From: Poecilobothrus nobilitatus
Lineage: Eukaryota; Arthropoda; Insecta; Diptera; Dolichopodidae
DNA length: 64,000 bases
NCBI GenBank assembly: GCA_947095535.1
Contig: OX352773.1
Location: forward strand, 263,647,590-263,711,589
Reading direction: 5' to 3'
The position numbers were made by a program, and so were the translations under genes. The notes below the pieces were generated by a model. That model did no database searches. It saw nothing but the letters and a program-made list of their open reading frames with translations, and had not been told where the DNA came from. Of the stretch, positions 12,590 through 24,900 are shown piece after piece. Numbering within the stretch: the stretch's first letter is position 1; each line of letters begins with the position of its first letter.

Positions 12590-13581
12590 TAACTAATTTA
12601 TGAATTTAAAAAAAAAATATTGCATATTTTCAGGCGGAACAAAATATTTTTTTTTTACTTGGAATATCTTATAAAATTTCATCATTATTTTGTTAAAGCA
12701 ATTTTAAAGATAATTTTAAATATAAGTAAAAAAAAGCACAATCGAATAAACGTTGAACATTTTATTTATATTGATTTTGATTTATTGGATTTACGGATGA
12801 TATTTATTTAGCGGAAGACTTCCTAAACATATTGAAATCATATTATTGAAGACATGTGTTCATGTCAACTAATAATGTAATTATCTTCAGTTTTATGGTT
12901 TTATCGATTATAATCCGCCTATACAAAAAAAAAAAAATAAATTTTAAAACTAAAATCGGATAAATGTCAAAAACTTAAATTGAGTTTGAGAAATTAAAAA
13001 GTTTTTTAGAACTGACAAGACGTAGACAAACTATATATAAAGTGAAAAAAGTTGATTGGATCTTATTAAACTTTAGAGTTTTTCCACAAAATAGGATTTA
13101 TAAAAGAATATGTTGAAAATGTTTAGCACCCAAAAACAATATAATACCTTCCAGCATTCACATTAAGTAAATATTATTAATATTTTCTTTATTTTATTGC
13201 AATATTATGAAATACAGAAAATAAAAAATGTTGCACAATTTTAATTTTAAATAACAGATAATGAAGATAAATAGAAAAATATTTTTCACATTAATTCAAT
13301 TTGTTTTAAATAAATATAAATTAGGGAAGTATAAATATCTTCATAACTGGAAAATAATATTTAATATTATTTATAAAATTTAAAACACTCTTTGAAAAAT
13401 ATACTATTATAAGTACCTCAAATACAGGATACTTCAAAAGAAAATGGATTTTTACACAACTTTCTTTTAAGTCACTTCAACCCACTATATATACACATTA
13501 TTTTCAAAAGCTCGTAGTTTACTCTCTAAAATGCATTTTTTGGCATTTCTCTGAAGCAATGCATTCGAAAGGTTACAGTTT
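12590..13581. other. AT-rich stretch, no gene seen
   Basis: No recognisable coding frame, RNA gene or repeat other than homopolymer runs. Confidence 0.6.
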
Positions 13582-14560
13582 TTTAGCACATTTCCAAAAA
13601 AATTTTGAAAAAATGTGCTTATTAGTTTCACTCTGTCCGTCCGTCCGCCCGTCTGTTTACAAAACAAATTTACCGTTATGTGAAAACCAAATTTTGCATG
13701 ATTTTTCTACTTTCATAACTCCGGCACGTATTTAGATAGAGACTTGAAATTTTGAGTCAAGAAAGAACTTTTAGAATTAGTATAAGTTTGCTCAGAAAAT
13801 TTTTTTGGACCACCCCCTGTTTATGAGATATTAGGGCTTAAAAATTGAAAATTTGCTATTTTTAAACACCTGTAACTTAGGAACCTGTACACATTTTACT
13901 TCTGCAAGATATAAAAATTAATGCTACAGTAATATATTTTTACGTGTGTTAAAGGTTTGTTTTAGTTGTAAAGGGTTCCAAAGTTGCAGCTCTTCAAAAT
14001 TGCGAAAAAGTCCCATTTTCAGATGTATATATCTCAGGCCCTGCGTAATAGTTATGCAATCTAAAACCGCCAGAAGATCGAAAATTTTATAATCTATATA
14101 AAACAATATCAAAATTATGTAATATTTTGTAATTTACTATTTAAATTTACCGTTATGTGAAAACCACATTTTGCATGAAATTTCTGTTTTAATAACTCCG
14201 GCACGCCTTTAGATAGGAATAAAATTTTGAGACAATAAACAACTTTTAGAATTAGTATAAGTTTCCTCAGAAAATTTTTTGGTAGCACCCCTTCTTTAAG
14301 AGTTATTACGTCTCAAAAATTGAAAATTTGCTGTTTTTAGACACCTGTAACTTAGGCACCTGTAAACATTTTTCTTCGGCAAGGCATAAAAATTAAAGGT
14401 TCAATAATATATTTTTACGCGTGTTAACGGCTTCTTACATTTTTGCTTATTACATGAAATTTTCAAATTTTTGGGCAAGTCACCATTCTAAACAGTTTGT
14501 ATTGAGTTTGGAAATGTGCGCTTTTAAAAACCGTTGGTTTACATTCTACCTTGTTTTTAT
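13582..14560 (+). repeat. Family D dispersed repeat, copy 3, with duplicated core
   Basis: It begins TTTAGCACATTTCC, with complementary AAAATGTGC behind it, then TTTCACTCTGTCCGTCCGTC, and ends GTTTACATTCTACCTTGTTTT. The core from TTTACCGTTATGTGAAAACC to TTTTTACGTGTGTTAA is present twice, at 13666-13955 and 14143-14430 (offset 477 bases), so this copy is a partial dimer. The frames here (13485-13667, 13924-14112 and 14421-14657) are incidental. Confidence 0.85.
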
Positions 14561-15609
14561 GAAAATTCACCAAATATCTTATAAGATCTACCGCAGGACG
14601 TATAGTGTTCTTATGCGTGGGATTCACTGCATAAATTCTAAAACAAATTTTCCTTGAAAAACTTTAAACTATTTTTAACTTCATATTTGATTATTTTTTT
14701 AAATCTTAAGATACATATTTATAAATATATTCTTAAAAGATTAACTAAATTATACTGAATAAAAATTAAAAAAAAAAATTTTTTGTTGTATAGAATATTA
14801 AAATAAATTAATGAAATTTAAGGAACTTTTTATTAAAATAAGTTCAATTTTAATAATAATACCTGTAATAAATAATTTTTATTATAGGTATTATAGGTAA
14901 TAATTTTTTATTCCTTTAAATTTATGCTTTAGATATTTTTTTTTTACAATATTAGAAAAACTATACTTTACAAAAAAAAATTCTGCTCAAGTGAACGAAA
15001 CAAAAATTCTTTTTATTTAATTTTATAAAATTTCAAATTATCATTATTATGTATTGTGATACAATCAAAATATATATAATACATATATATATATATATTT
15101 ACTTTTCATTTGAATTTAACATAAGTTTAAAAATAGGATTATATAATATTTGTTCTTGTGCTTAAGAAGAAAATCAATTTTTACAAATATCCTTAATATC
15201 TTTTTAGGCAAGAATTAAATGTATACATACTTTGTATGCAAGCAGAGTTGAAATTACATTTTTACGTAATATATTTTATTATATCCTCCATAAATTCTTC
15301 TTAAATATTTAATAAAATATAAGTAATTAATTAAAATGAACTTGACTTATCTGAAAATGGGCATGGTAAATGAATAACATATTTATATATTAATTTTCTT
15401 TAAAAACGCTGAATAGGAGCGGTACGATTACGATTCCTCCATCAACCTGTGGAACTTCAAGCCACTAAACACCACCTCTTTTTTTCACCAAATAATAGAT
15501 TATTAGAGCTTTTTTAGTAGTATTGAACTGTTTGAGTACTAAATTATACTGTACGGGAATATTTTGATATGGAGTAAAAACATGTTTAAGGTTAATTGCA
15601 AGAATATGA
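14561..15609. other. AT-rich stretch, no gene seen
   Basis: AT-rich with TATATATATA near 15070-15100. The segment at 15410-15480 is less AT-rich and abuts the LINE remnant downstream, and could be more of its decayed 3' end. Confidence 0.5.
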
Positions 15610-16010
15610 TAAACGATGGTGTGACGTTCTCCTTAAAACTATGTAAATTGAAAATATAATCATCCTCAATTTTATGGAACACATTAGGGAAAAGATAGTC
15701 TTCTTGTTTCTCTTTAAAAAACTTTGTATGAAGGATTATTTTATTTCGTCAGTCCTACTAGGAATCTGTAAAACAGAAAAATAAAATCAAATAAGCATCA
15801 AAGATTCAGTGGAGAGAGCGTTAAGTTGACATTGGGATCATTTATTAAAAAAATTGCACTATTTTTCACTTTATCGAGATGTCAGAACGCCGTTTTATGT
15901 GCTTTTGTCCAAATATGTGCAGTATACGTCACCTTTGGCTGTATGAACGCTTTGCAAATATTTAGAAGGTAGGTTTTACATCTATACAGGAAACTTAAAC
16001 AAAGGAGCCA
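15610..16010 (-). pseudogene. Non-LTR retrotransposon reverse transcriptase remnant, C-terminal region
   Basis: The minus-strand translation starting near 16010 reads LYRCKTYLLNICKAF, then IQPKVTYTAHIWTKAHKTAF, a stop, HLDKVKNSAIFLINDPNV and, after another stop, FLFYRFLVG. This aligns block for block with the remnant at 55611 (LANIYKAYIRPKMDY, HIWAGA, LDKIQNRALRLIGDP, LFYRYLVG). After a gap it ends with VFHKIEDDYIFNLHSFKENV, the usual final segment of these proteins before the stop. The region lies downstream of the RT catalytic domain in jockey-type and related LINE polyproteins. The catalytic YADD part, the endonuclease and roughly 45 residues in the middle are missing, and stop codons interrupt it. 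It is a dead, 5'-truncated copy. Family placement beyond non-LTR is tentative. Confidence 0.75.
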
Positions 16011-16648
16011 CATCGAAAATATGGTTAAATGTTACGAAAATACACTTCCATACGCGCTAGATTATTACGAAAATACACCAAATACGGCCTAGATTGCCAA
16101 AATTTGGATATCCAATTAATAAATAAATTTTAAATTTGAAAATTAATTTTAAAGGTATCTTGTACTGTTGCTTAAAAGTTCAAAAAAAATTTATACTGTT
16201 TCACAGTTTTTAAACATCGGCGTTCACAATTCCACTGGTATTTTATAGAAATTTTTGAGATATTTTCAGAAAATATAACAAAAGTAAATATGTTAATATT
16301 ATGTAGTAAAAAAGTTAACTATATGATAAATAAAATAGGTCATATTTTTGTGGTGTAATTTGTATACTTAACAATGTTTTTGCTTTAACATAGATTTTTT
16401 TTCTTCCTTTTTTTAATAATATATAGCACATCAATGAACATCTCTATCTGTACATAAAACTCATTATTATAAGAAAAACAAAAATAAAATAAATATCTTC
16501 AAAATGTGTAAACATAAGTTTAACTTAGATATTTTATCCAAACATACTCATCAATTTCTTGGTTTACAAAACACCATTGCTAAAATTTTCTAAAAATAAT
16601 TCAAGTAAAATTAATTATCAAATTAGACATAGAACACATTAAATTTCA
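16011..16648. other. AT-rich stretch, no gene seen
   Basis: Two near-repeats of ATGTTACGAAAATACACTTCC and ATTACGAAAATACACC lie at 16030-16080. Otherwise nothing recognisable. Confidence 0.5.
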
Positions 16649-16952
16649 GCGCCATGAATTAAGGTCATACGAAATGTGTTAGCCGTCAAGGTGTTATTTC
16701 ACTTTTAATTAGAAATATTACTCTGACGAGTATTTTTCCTCATAAATAAAACCTCAAAATACGACAAATAAGGGTCCGCAGTATTATATCTCATTAAAGC
16801 CATAATAAAGGTCTGTTTTGTAATACGCAAACCTGAAAAAATTAAATTTCCATTCAAAAATAAAATCTGCACAGAAAATAAATTATTTTTTTTATGAAAA
16901 ACACATCAAACTAAAGTATGATTACAAAACTGGTTAAAAAAAGTATAATTAA

Positions 16953-17198
16953 TTTTTTTTTTAATGCATTTCTCTGCCACATAAATATGAACAGGAAATT
17001 ACACAGCCTTTCCTGTTCAGGTGTGGTGATAAATGTTGTAAGGTGGAATAACTCTTACGATGTGTGGGTGTGGAAACTCCTTCGGTGGGAAACTCCCTCG
17101 GTGGGAAACTCCCTCGGTGGCAAACTCCTCGATGGGAAACCCCTCGGTGTTTGCAGCGTATTTTATACGCTCTTACCCACTAGGCCATCGAGGCCCCT
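16953..17198 (-). mobile_element. tRNA-derived SINE, group B1, copy 1, with expanded head
   Basis: The minus strand starts GGGGCCTCGATGGCC at 17198, with A box TGGCCTAGTGG. The 3' part (GGAAAGGCTGTGTAATTTCC, then CATATTTATGTGGCA) matches the copy at 49533-49710. It ends in GAAATGCATT plus a poly-A tail (T10 on plus at 16953). Where other copies have the B box and T-arm, this one has five tandem units of 15-17 bases (17068-17146). Confidence 0.85.
17068..17146. repeat. Five-unit minisatellite inside a SINE head
   Basis: Units of GTGGGAAACTCCCTCG and close variants at 17068, 17085, 17101, 17117 and 17132. The unit is built from the SINE segment CCGAGGGAGT plus TTTCCCAC. Confidence 0.9.
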
Positions 17199-17497
17199 AA
17201 TATAATGTTATACAAAACTCTAAATAAATAGACTCTTTTATAAATTATTAAGCCCTGAAAAGAGCTGATTCTTTAAAATCCCTTATACTTTAAAACCAGA
17301 AACTTTAAGTTTATGATAGAATTAAAATGTGAATCTTTTTGAGAAATTTGGAGTTTTTAAAAAAGGCGTTGAAAGAAAAAATATAACACTCCGGATTTTA
17401 TTGGTAATTAAGAATTCAAACCCCAGGGCATTATTTCCCGTTAAATGTGAAATAACGCCCCATATACTTTATTTCACATGATCTTAATTCACGGTTC

Positions 17498-18480
17498 CAT
17501 AAATATATACTTGAGTTAAAATAATCTGTTTCTTACTTTTATGTTAACCACAATCTGCAAATATTTATAGATAATAGAATATAATAAAATTACAATGCAA
17601 TTAGCTCAAAATTTTCTAAACATTATAATAAAACAAATTATATTATAATAACTATCTACAATTATATCTTAAAATTCACAATCTATATAACATATACATA
17701 ATATAAATACTAAAATAACTGAAGGTTATAATTAATTATGTACAATAAAATACAAAGTTTTCTTTTTTTGATAAAGAAATCTATAGAGAAATTTTAAAGT
17801 AGTTTTATTTTTATTAAATTGAAATTTGTTAAGAAAATCACAACATTAAATTTTGAGATCAATTTGGATTAAATTTACAATTAGGTGAAGTTCTTGTAGA
17901 CAACAATTTATTTTCGCTAATTCACTTTTCTTTAATGCTATTCATCAGTTAAGTTCTTTGTTGTTTTATTTAAAACCACTAAACAAAATCCTTTAAAATT
18001 ATTTTATTCTATACATAATTGTTGCTATACATAATAAATGGAAACAATGTTCCTGTCATTTTGATTAATAAGCAAAATTTAATCTTCATTTTATTTTTAC
18101 TAAAGCAAAATGATTTAATAATAATACAGCCATAATTCCCACTGGAATAACAGTGAATAAAATGTCTTCATTCTTGTATACATTTTAGGATTATACAAAG
18201 AAAATATAATAAAAACAAAGAAAGAAAAATATATAAAATGATTAAAACAGAAGAAAAAACAAAATTTTAACAAAAACAAATGAATATTAAAGAAACAGTG
18301 ACATATAAAATAAACATTTAAGTAATTAATTTTGAATGTTTTATTTAAAGGAAACAATTTGAACATGCAACAATGAAAATGAGATAAAAGATACATAAAT
18401 ACATAAAATATATTATAATATTAATGTAAGACTATAATTATGTAGGTACCTATGTATAGTTTAGTCGAATATATATAAAG
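17498..18480. other. AT-rich stretch, no gene seen
   Basis: No recognisable feature. The minus-strand 93-codon frame at 18115-18396 is F/I/Y-rich composition noise. Confidence 0.6.
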
Positions 18481-18993
18481 TAGAAAGTGTGTTTGTTTAT
18501 ATATTTGTTTGTTTTTCTATTTTTGTATCAGATTCACGTAAAAATCATTGATGTGATTGCAACATTTGCAACAACAACAGCAGGAACATTTTTAGGAGCG
18601 TGGAGGGAGTTATAGGCTATATTGCGTTGCGGTTTACTAATCCATTGTGATCCGAGAGCTTTTTAAAACTTTTTCATTTCTCCAGGATAACCCTCCTATT
18701 CTCCAGGATAACCCTCAAGCCTTACGTAGGATAACCCCAAACGCTTTGACAGACTGAGTTTGAAACTTGCAGATATGACAGATGTGCAAGCAGGACAACA
18801 ACAAAATTTTAAAATTTCCATCTGCCCTGGTGTTCAAACGCTTTACCAGAACTCTATAAAAATTTGTTACAGGCGTACTTTCAGATCATAAAACCACCTT
18901 ACAAAATTGAACATAAATCAGGAAACAAAAATTTTCTCACAAATTTCCCAAATCCCATAAAATACTCCAGGCAACGCCGGGTATTCTTGCCAG
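18481..18993 (+). mobile_element. Helitron-like non-autonomous element
   Basis: It begins in a GTGTGTTTGTTTATATATTT tract, passes through GGAGCGTGGAGGGAGTTATA, and ends CCAGGCAACGCCGGG (18968-18982) then TATTCTTGCCAG, directly followed by TAAAT. The hairpin followed by CYAG/T fits a Helitron 3' end. The GTTTGTTTG start, mid-element GAGGGAGTTATAGG and GGCAACGCCGGG end are a combination I associate with Helitron-like repeats of insects. AGGATAACCC is repeated three times at 18684-18737. No Rep/helicase coding is present. Confidence 0.6.
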
Positions 18994-19494
18994 TAAATAA
19001 TAAAGATGCATAAATTTAGATGTACCTATAATATATTTGATGCGGAAGAATATAGAAATAAATATAGAAATTTTATGGATAATTATTTTGTGATGATATT
19101 ATGATAAGATATGATATGATATTTTTTGACGATAATTAAAATGTGATAAAATGCAAAATATAAATTAATTAATGATTATAATGGTTTTATTTTGTAAATA
19201 AATTAAGTAGGTATGTATTCTCTAATAGTATGATAAACAAGTTTTTTATTGTAAATACATATATAATAAACATTATATTATAATAATGGAAAAAGGAAAA
19301 TGATACTTAATTATTTTTTTAAGTTGATTAAAATGCAAAAATTTAAGAAAAGTAAACATATATAAGAAAGTGAATATTGAAATATTTTAGAAAATAATAT
19401 TAAGAGAAATGCCGAATAGAGAAAAATCACGAATAGGAAGACGAATACAAATAAACCAAAACGGAAATACCGATCCAAGAATTGTATTGTAAAA
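18994..19494. other. AT-rich stretch, no gene seen
   Basis: Simple AT-rich sequence with ATGATATGATATG-type repeats near 19100. Confidence 0.6.
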
Positions 19495-19905
19495 AGTTAA
19501 AATTTCTACTCAACTCATCGCTTAACTCAAATTTTAAGTTACCTCATATTTTGAGTTAGCTGATATTTTGAATTAGATCAAATTTAGAGCTAGCAATATA
19601 CTTTGAGCGATATGCATTGGCCCGTATGCATAAAACTGTACTTGAACTCAAATCTCACTTTTTCAAACAAAAACTACAAGTACGGCTGTACGGCTCTAGT
19701 TTTTGTTTGAAAAAATGAGATTTGATTTCAAGCTTAGTTTTAGGCATTCAACCGATTAGATCATCCGTTCAGTTAATATAAATATTGAGCCATCTCGTAC
19801 TATAAGCGATGCACATGATTTTACACGTTAAGCTAGCGCTAATATGAGCTAACTCAAATTTTGGGTTTTGCTTGAGTTGAGCGCGGCTCAAATAATCTCA
19901 AATTC
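19495..19905. repeat. Outer GAGTTAG-rich repeat enclosing a hairpin element
   Basis: ACTCAACTCATCGCTTAACT, ATTTTGAGTTAGCTGATATT and GAGCTAGCAATAT on the left are echoed on the right by AGCTAGCGCTAATATGAGCT, AACTCAAATTTTGGGTT and CTTGAGTTGAGCG, partly as inverted repeats. The family F hairpin at 19626-19749 sits in the middle. I infer a nested insertion. The outer element's class is unknown. Confidence 0.45.
19626..19749. mobile_element. Family F hairpin element, copy 1
   Basis: Two arms of about 50 bases face each other over a loop of about a dozen bases (TACGGCTGTACGG). The left arm starts ATGCATAAAACTGTACTTGA and contains CAAATCTCACTTTTTC. The reverse complement of the right arm starts ATGCCTAAAACTAAGCTTGA and contains CAAATCTCATTTTTTC. 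CAAACAAAAACTA lies at the loop end of both. Two further copies lie at 34083 and 59790. Confidence 0.8.
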
Positions 19906-20190
19906 AATAAATTATTTTTTTAATTAATTACATATTTAATAATTTATTAAATTATTTTAATTTTATAATAAACCACCATATGTTTGGTACCCTGACGATG
20001 CAAACAAAAATGAAAACATGAAAGCTTATAAGATATATTATGTCTGAAACATAATTTTTCCACAAATACAATTTTAAATGATTTAGAAAATAAAACTCTT
20101 TTTAGGAAAAATATTTTTATAGAAGACAACACGGCTTTACCAACAATTGATTCTGTGAAATTATTTTAGTATACGAGTATTAAAAGTTTG

Positions 20191-20396
20191 ATGCCTCCTC
20201 TCAAAGCATTCCAAAGAGGAACAAGGAGAGCTTCTGCTGCCCACCCCCATGTAGTTCAAATTTCCAGATGGCACAATTAGGGTTATGGAAATTCGTTTGT
20301 AGTATGAACATCGTGAATGTGGAACCATCTCCCACCTCATGTGTTGTCCAGAATTGGTGATGATTACATTTATAGAACGTGCAATGATTCAAGGTG
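20191..20396 (+). pseudogene. Non-LTR retrotransposon reverse transcriptase remnant, far C-terminus
   Basis: Read from 20191 on plus, the frame gives MPPLKAFQRGTRRASAAHPH, VVQISRWHN, stop, GYGNSFVV, stop, TS, stop, MWNHLPPHVLSRIGDDYIYR. The same blocks occur at 55.9 kb (MPLLNQFQRNTK, stop, ASSAHF..., IPRWFKTGYGNSFIVRTAKM). Two stops (VV-stop-TS and TS-stop-M) fall where the relative has arginine or lysine, consistent with CGA to TGA decay. Only the last 60 or so residues of the polyprotein are present. An open frame on the opposite strand (20201-20392) is a shadow of this one. Confidence 0.75.
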
Positions 20397-20553
20397 AATA
20401 TTAATAACTTTGTTCATAATATGCCTGCCAATTTGAAATCATAAGTTTGTGTCCCGGAAAGGGTTTAAAATACAAAATCTTTATAACATTATTTATTTGT
20501 TAGAAAAATAACTTATTAGTTACTTGTCTAAGATTTTGACAGCATCAACTTTA

Positions 20554-20705
20554 TCTGACTCATGGAATAGTAGTTAAGTTGTGGGGCTTTCAATAGGAGA
20601 GTTTGAGGTTTAAAACTCGATAAAATTATATTAAAATATGTAGTAATTTTATATTGTAATAATAATGTACATCGTATTATAATAATAATAATAATTAATA
20701 CTAAT
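20554..20705 (+). mobile_element. tRNA-derived SINE, group A, copy 2
   Basis: CTGACTCATGGAATAGTAGT, TTCAATAGGAGAGTTTGAGG and TTTAAAACTCGATAAA follow the head of the copy at 45.8 kb, with decayed A and B boxes. The body TTTTATATTGTAATAATAAT and ACATCGTATTATAATAATAA match the reverse complement of 45.70-45.78 kb. It ends in an (AAT)n tail. Confidence 0.7.
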
Positions 20706-21356
20706 AAAATAATAATAGCATAATAATTCCTACAGTGGAGTTGTTTTCAATTATTACTTCATGCAGGAAAGTATTTTAATTTATTACTACTACATTTTGT
20801 AACTTTTAATGGCTTCATCACTGTTCTATTCTTTCCCACCCATAGCTAATATACTGTATTGCCAGTTAAGGTTTTCATCCTATTATATTATACATGTGTT
20901 TAGTCAGTAAGAATATAATTAAAGGACACTATTCAAGGAGGTATTCTTGGTGACTTTGAAAGATTTAACCTTGATATCACTCTTAAGAAGAAACAAAAAA
21001 AAAAAAAAAAACAATCCATGGTTAAATCCATGGTGATGATTAATCAAAAATGTTTGAAATTTAATTTTTTTTAATAATAAAGGACCTTCTTGATAATATA
21101 AATATTTTAAAAATTACATTAATCATGATTTTGCGCTATCACATAAATCTATCAGAGAATTTCATAAAATTTGAAAATTAACATAAAACAAAGAAAAATT
21201 AAATTGTTCTTGAGAAAAATATGGACAATAAATTATTTAACCTTTTAAAAAAATTATAGTTTATCCCATGTACATTAGAAATTATATAAGATTTATAAAT
21301 TAAATTATCATAATAAGTAATGTTTTATTAAATAAATGAAAGTACAAAATAAATCT

Positions 21357-21381
21357 AAAATAATAATAATAATAATAATAA
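21357..21381. repeat. (AAT)n microsatellite
   Basis: About eight uninterrupted units. Confidence 0.95.
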
Positions 21382-21920
21382 AATATGGATTCACATAATA
21401 AGAAAGATATAAATTATATTTAAAACATAATGCTATTTACATAAATAATTTATATTTTTTTATTTTTTATACTTCCATATCCATTTTATTTTTACCAATT
21501 CTTTATTAGATTATATAAAATTACATTCGACATTTATTTGTGTTTTGTTTTGTTTTTTTTTTTTTTTTTTTTGTTAAATTTATATTAAAAACTAAACTAT
21601 AATATATTATACTTAAAAATGATAATAATGTATTAGTTTTGTCTATTTTTTAAATAACCATATTAGATTTTTTTTTTTATTATTTTATGAGGACATTGAC
21701 AAAATACATATATAGTACTTTTCTTCCCTTTCTTTATATTTTGTATTTTGTGTTCATTTTAATTTTAACTCCCTCATATAATGTTTTTTTTTTGTTGTTT
21801 TATTTTTTTTTTTTTATACATATAAAAAAAACTTTAATACAGAGTTCCAAACCTGCTAAAATAATTAGATATTGGTATATTGCGGTAAGTTCTAATTTAA
21901 GAAGAATATCATAATACCAT

Positions 21921-21953
21921 TTGTTGCTGTTGTTGTTGTTGTTGTTGTTGTTT
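21921..21953. repeat. (TTG)n microsatellite
   Basis: TTGTTGCTG then about eight TTG units. Confidence 0.95.
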
Positions 21954-24900
21954 GATGGGAGGGATGGGTAATTATCCTTACACTTAAACTCTGCGACCTA
22001 TTATGAATTCCAAATCCATAAGTCGTTGATTTTTTACAGAACCAATCAATGCTCCTAAAAAATTGTAAGATGATTCCATGGTCAGTTCGGAGTCCTCCCA
22101 ATAGCTCACTTCTAAAGATCTTCTCATTTTGGGATTTCAGCGTTAGGTATTGTCAAACTACATGTAATAACTATTCACTCTTACGACATTTACAAAGCGG
22201 TATTTTTCCACCATCTTAATATAAAGTTTGACATTAACTGTTACTTTGCAAATGTTAAAATATTGACTTTAAGTTTAAGTATATTTTATAATTTATTTAC
22301 ATTAGAAGACGTCTACTAATTTCTGATTATATAGGTTTTATCTAAAACTTGTCAATATTTGAATTGACTTTAGTTAAAAAATACATTTTGCATTTTGGTT
22401 TTATGTTTAAAACTTTTAGTGAGCAAACATGGCTCTATTGCTTCACTTAGATTGTTTCACTTAGAAAATTAAATTGACTGACTGACATCAATTTGATTGA
22501 AATTATTTTTACTACTTAATAATTTAAGAAGGACTTTTTTAGCTCTTTTCAACAATACCAAGTTTTCATACACTTTAAGTTAGAATAAAGCTTAGAAAAT
22601 TTTTTTTGAAAATACTTCAATTTTTGTTTAGATTCTTACATATTATAAAGAATTTCAGTTTAAACCTCTGATTTTACTCTTTCTTTCTTTTTCCATAGGA
22701 AAACTTCTATATCTAATACCTCTTACATCTAAATTTTATAAAAAAAAAAACAAAATATATTTATTTAGTAAATTTTTATATTATCCAATTTAAGATAAAC
22801 TAAAAAAGAATAAAACAAAAAAAAAAATGGAATGATAAAATAAATATATGTACATATATATATAGATACTTAAATAAATCTTCAGATTTATGACATAGTG
22901 ATAGAGCCAATCAAGAACAAAACATATGAAATAGTAAAAGTATTATTATAATATAACCAAAAAAGAAAAAAAAATGTAGTAAGAGAACAATGAATATAAT
23001 TTTTCAAAGAATTATGTAAATTTTTAAGATTAAAATAAATAATGTCAATGTTACAATGATGTTCTTGTTCTTGCTGTTGTTCTTACATCCCTGTTATCTT
23101 ATAGCAAAGTTGTTCTTGTTTTTTTTTTTTTTTTTTTCTTGTTTGCATCATGTTAAGATATTTGTTAGGATACGTGTATTAAAAATTGGTTATATTGTTT
23201 TCTTGTTTAAAATAAATTTTGTTTTTATGTTTTAATTTTTTTTAATTTTTTTTTTTTGCCTTAACTCCTTTCTTTGTGTATATTGCAGATAAGTTGACAC
23301 ACACATACGCACATATTGAACAATCTAAAATACTACACAAAAAATCCATATCATTAAATACTGCTTATGCTAAAAGGAAAAACAAATTTTGTTTTTCTGT
23401 GTCATTTTGAAAACGAAATTTTTGTTAAAGAATTTCTATGACTTTCAAAATTTATTTATATTTTTTTTTAAAGGATTGGAGGGAACAACAAAACGGGTAA
23501 AAAAATATTTTGTTTACGTACTTGCCTTTTCTATTAAACTTATTCATCTTACTTGATTTCTAGTCAAGCATTATTGGTCATTTGGATTCAAAGCCGGGCC
23601 AAAAAAGATTTTTGAATTTTCTTTTGGTGACACACAGCTATTTATTTTAGGGGTAAAAAGAAAAGCTTTTAACTATCTGGAAATGTTTTTATATAATCAA
23701 TTAATTTTGGTTTGTATCTATGATGTTATAATTAATTTGAAAGTAAATTGATTAAAAAAAGGAAAATAAAATTCTTTTTTGTAAACAAAGAAAAATTTTT
23801 AATATCTTTTAAGTAAATTTATGAAAGTTCAGTTAAATATTATTAAATTATCTTGAAAATGGTAAAATAATGATAAATATAAATGCAAGTCGAGAACATT
23901 TTTGTAACGAAAGAAAAATGTTATCATGATGACGATTTCTTTTTTATAGGTACCTACTCATATTATGATTTTAATTTCAAATTTAATACAAATTATCCAG
24001 TCAATTATTTCAGTTCAGAGAAGATGCCAGTTCCAGTTATACCTATACAGAAAAAGAATCTTTAATGTCATATATTTTACAATATAACATTATTATATAC
24101 TCCAGCTCCTGCTATTATTTTGATATGTATTACAACTTTATTTAGTTTTTATCAGCATTTAAAAGCTATTAATATAAAAGTTACATTACTGTACATTCCA
24201 TTATTAACAATGATATTTTTTAGGCTAAAAAAAAACCTTCCATATCGTTCTTAAAATTGTGGCAATTGAATGAAATTTTAAACAGGTATTAATGGGCTCT
24301 ATAAATGATTATGGATTAGTACATTATAGAATATCTTAATTTAGTGAAAAAAGAATACATAAATTGGCAACACCAAATTAAAATTCTAAAACTCTAAATT
24401 TATCATGAAATAATTTGACTGACCAACAATTTAAAATTTTCTTCAAATTTTACTTATTATTGACAAAATAATTTTTTATATTCCTTAAGTGTTCATGTGA
24501 AATAAAAAAAAAATCTTAAACTCATATTGCATACATTCTTCTAATATGTGTATTTATTTTTTGTTTATTTATTGTATCGTTTTACTTGATTTCTTATATT
24601 TTTTTCTTTTTGTTATTATTAAATCTTTTATGAATTGAATTTATTTTGTTTCTGATAATGTCCTTTAACTTTATCTAACAAAGTATAAAAATTTTATTCG
24701 ATACCAGATACAAAATTCAGATGTATCTTTGAAGCACACAACTTTTTCTAGAAGAAACATATTTTTTTTTTTGTTGTTTTTTTTTATTTTGCTGCAAAAA
24801 AAAAACAAAAAATAAATAAATGAAAATTAAAAGGGACCCCATTTTCCTTTTTATTTTTTTAAAAATATCATAAAAACTCAACAATAACAAAAAAAAAAAA

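Larger units (their letters stand above)
16649..17497. mobile_element. Foldback element (family J) with about 75-bp imperfect inverted ends
   Basis: The left end contains ATGAATTAAGGTCATACGAA and GTTATTTCACTTTTAATTAG. The reverse complement of the right end contains GTGAATTAAGATCATGTGAA and GTTATTTCACATTTAACGGG in the same order and spacing. The middle has no coding frame and carries a group B1 SINE at 16953-17198. It is probably a non-autonomous DNA element, superfamily unknown. Confidence 0.6.

Noticed and set aside
20201..20392. 63-codon minus frame ending in FELHGGGQQKLSLFLFGML
   Set aside because: It is the antisense shadow of the reverse transcriptase remnant, which is read on plus with matching LINE blocks.
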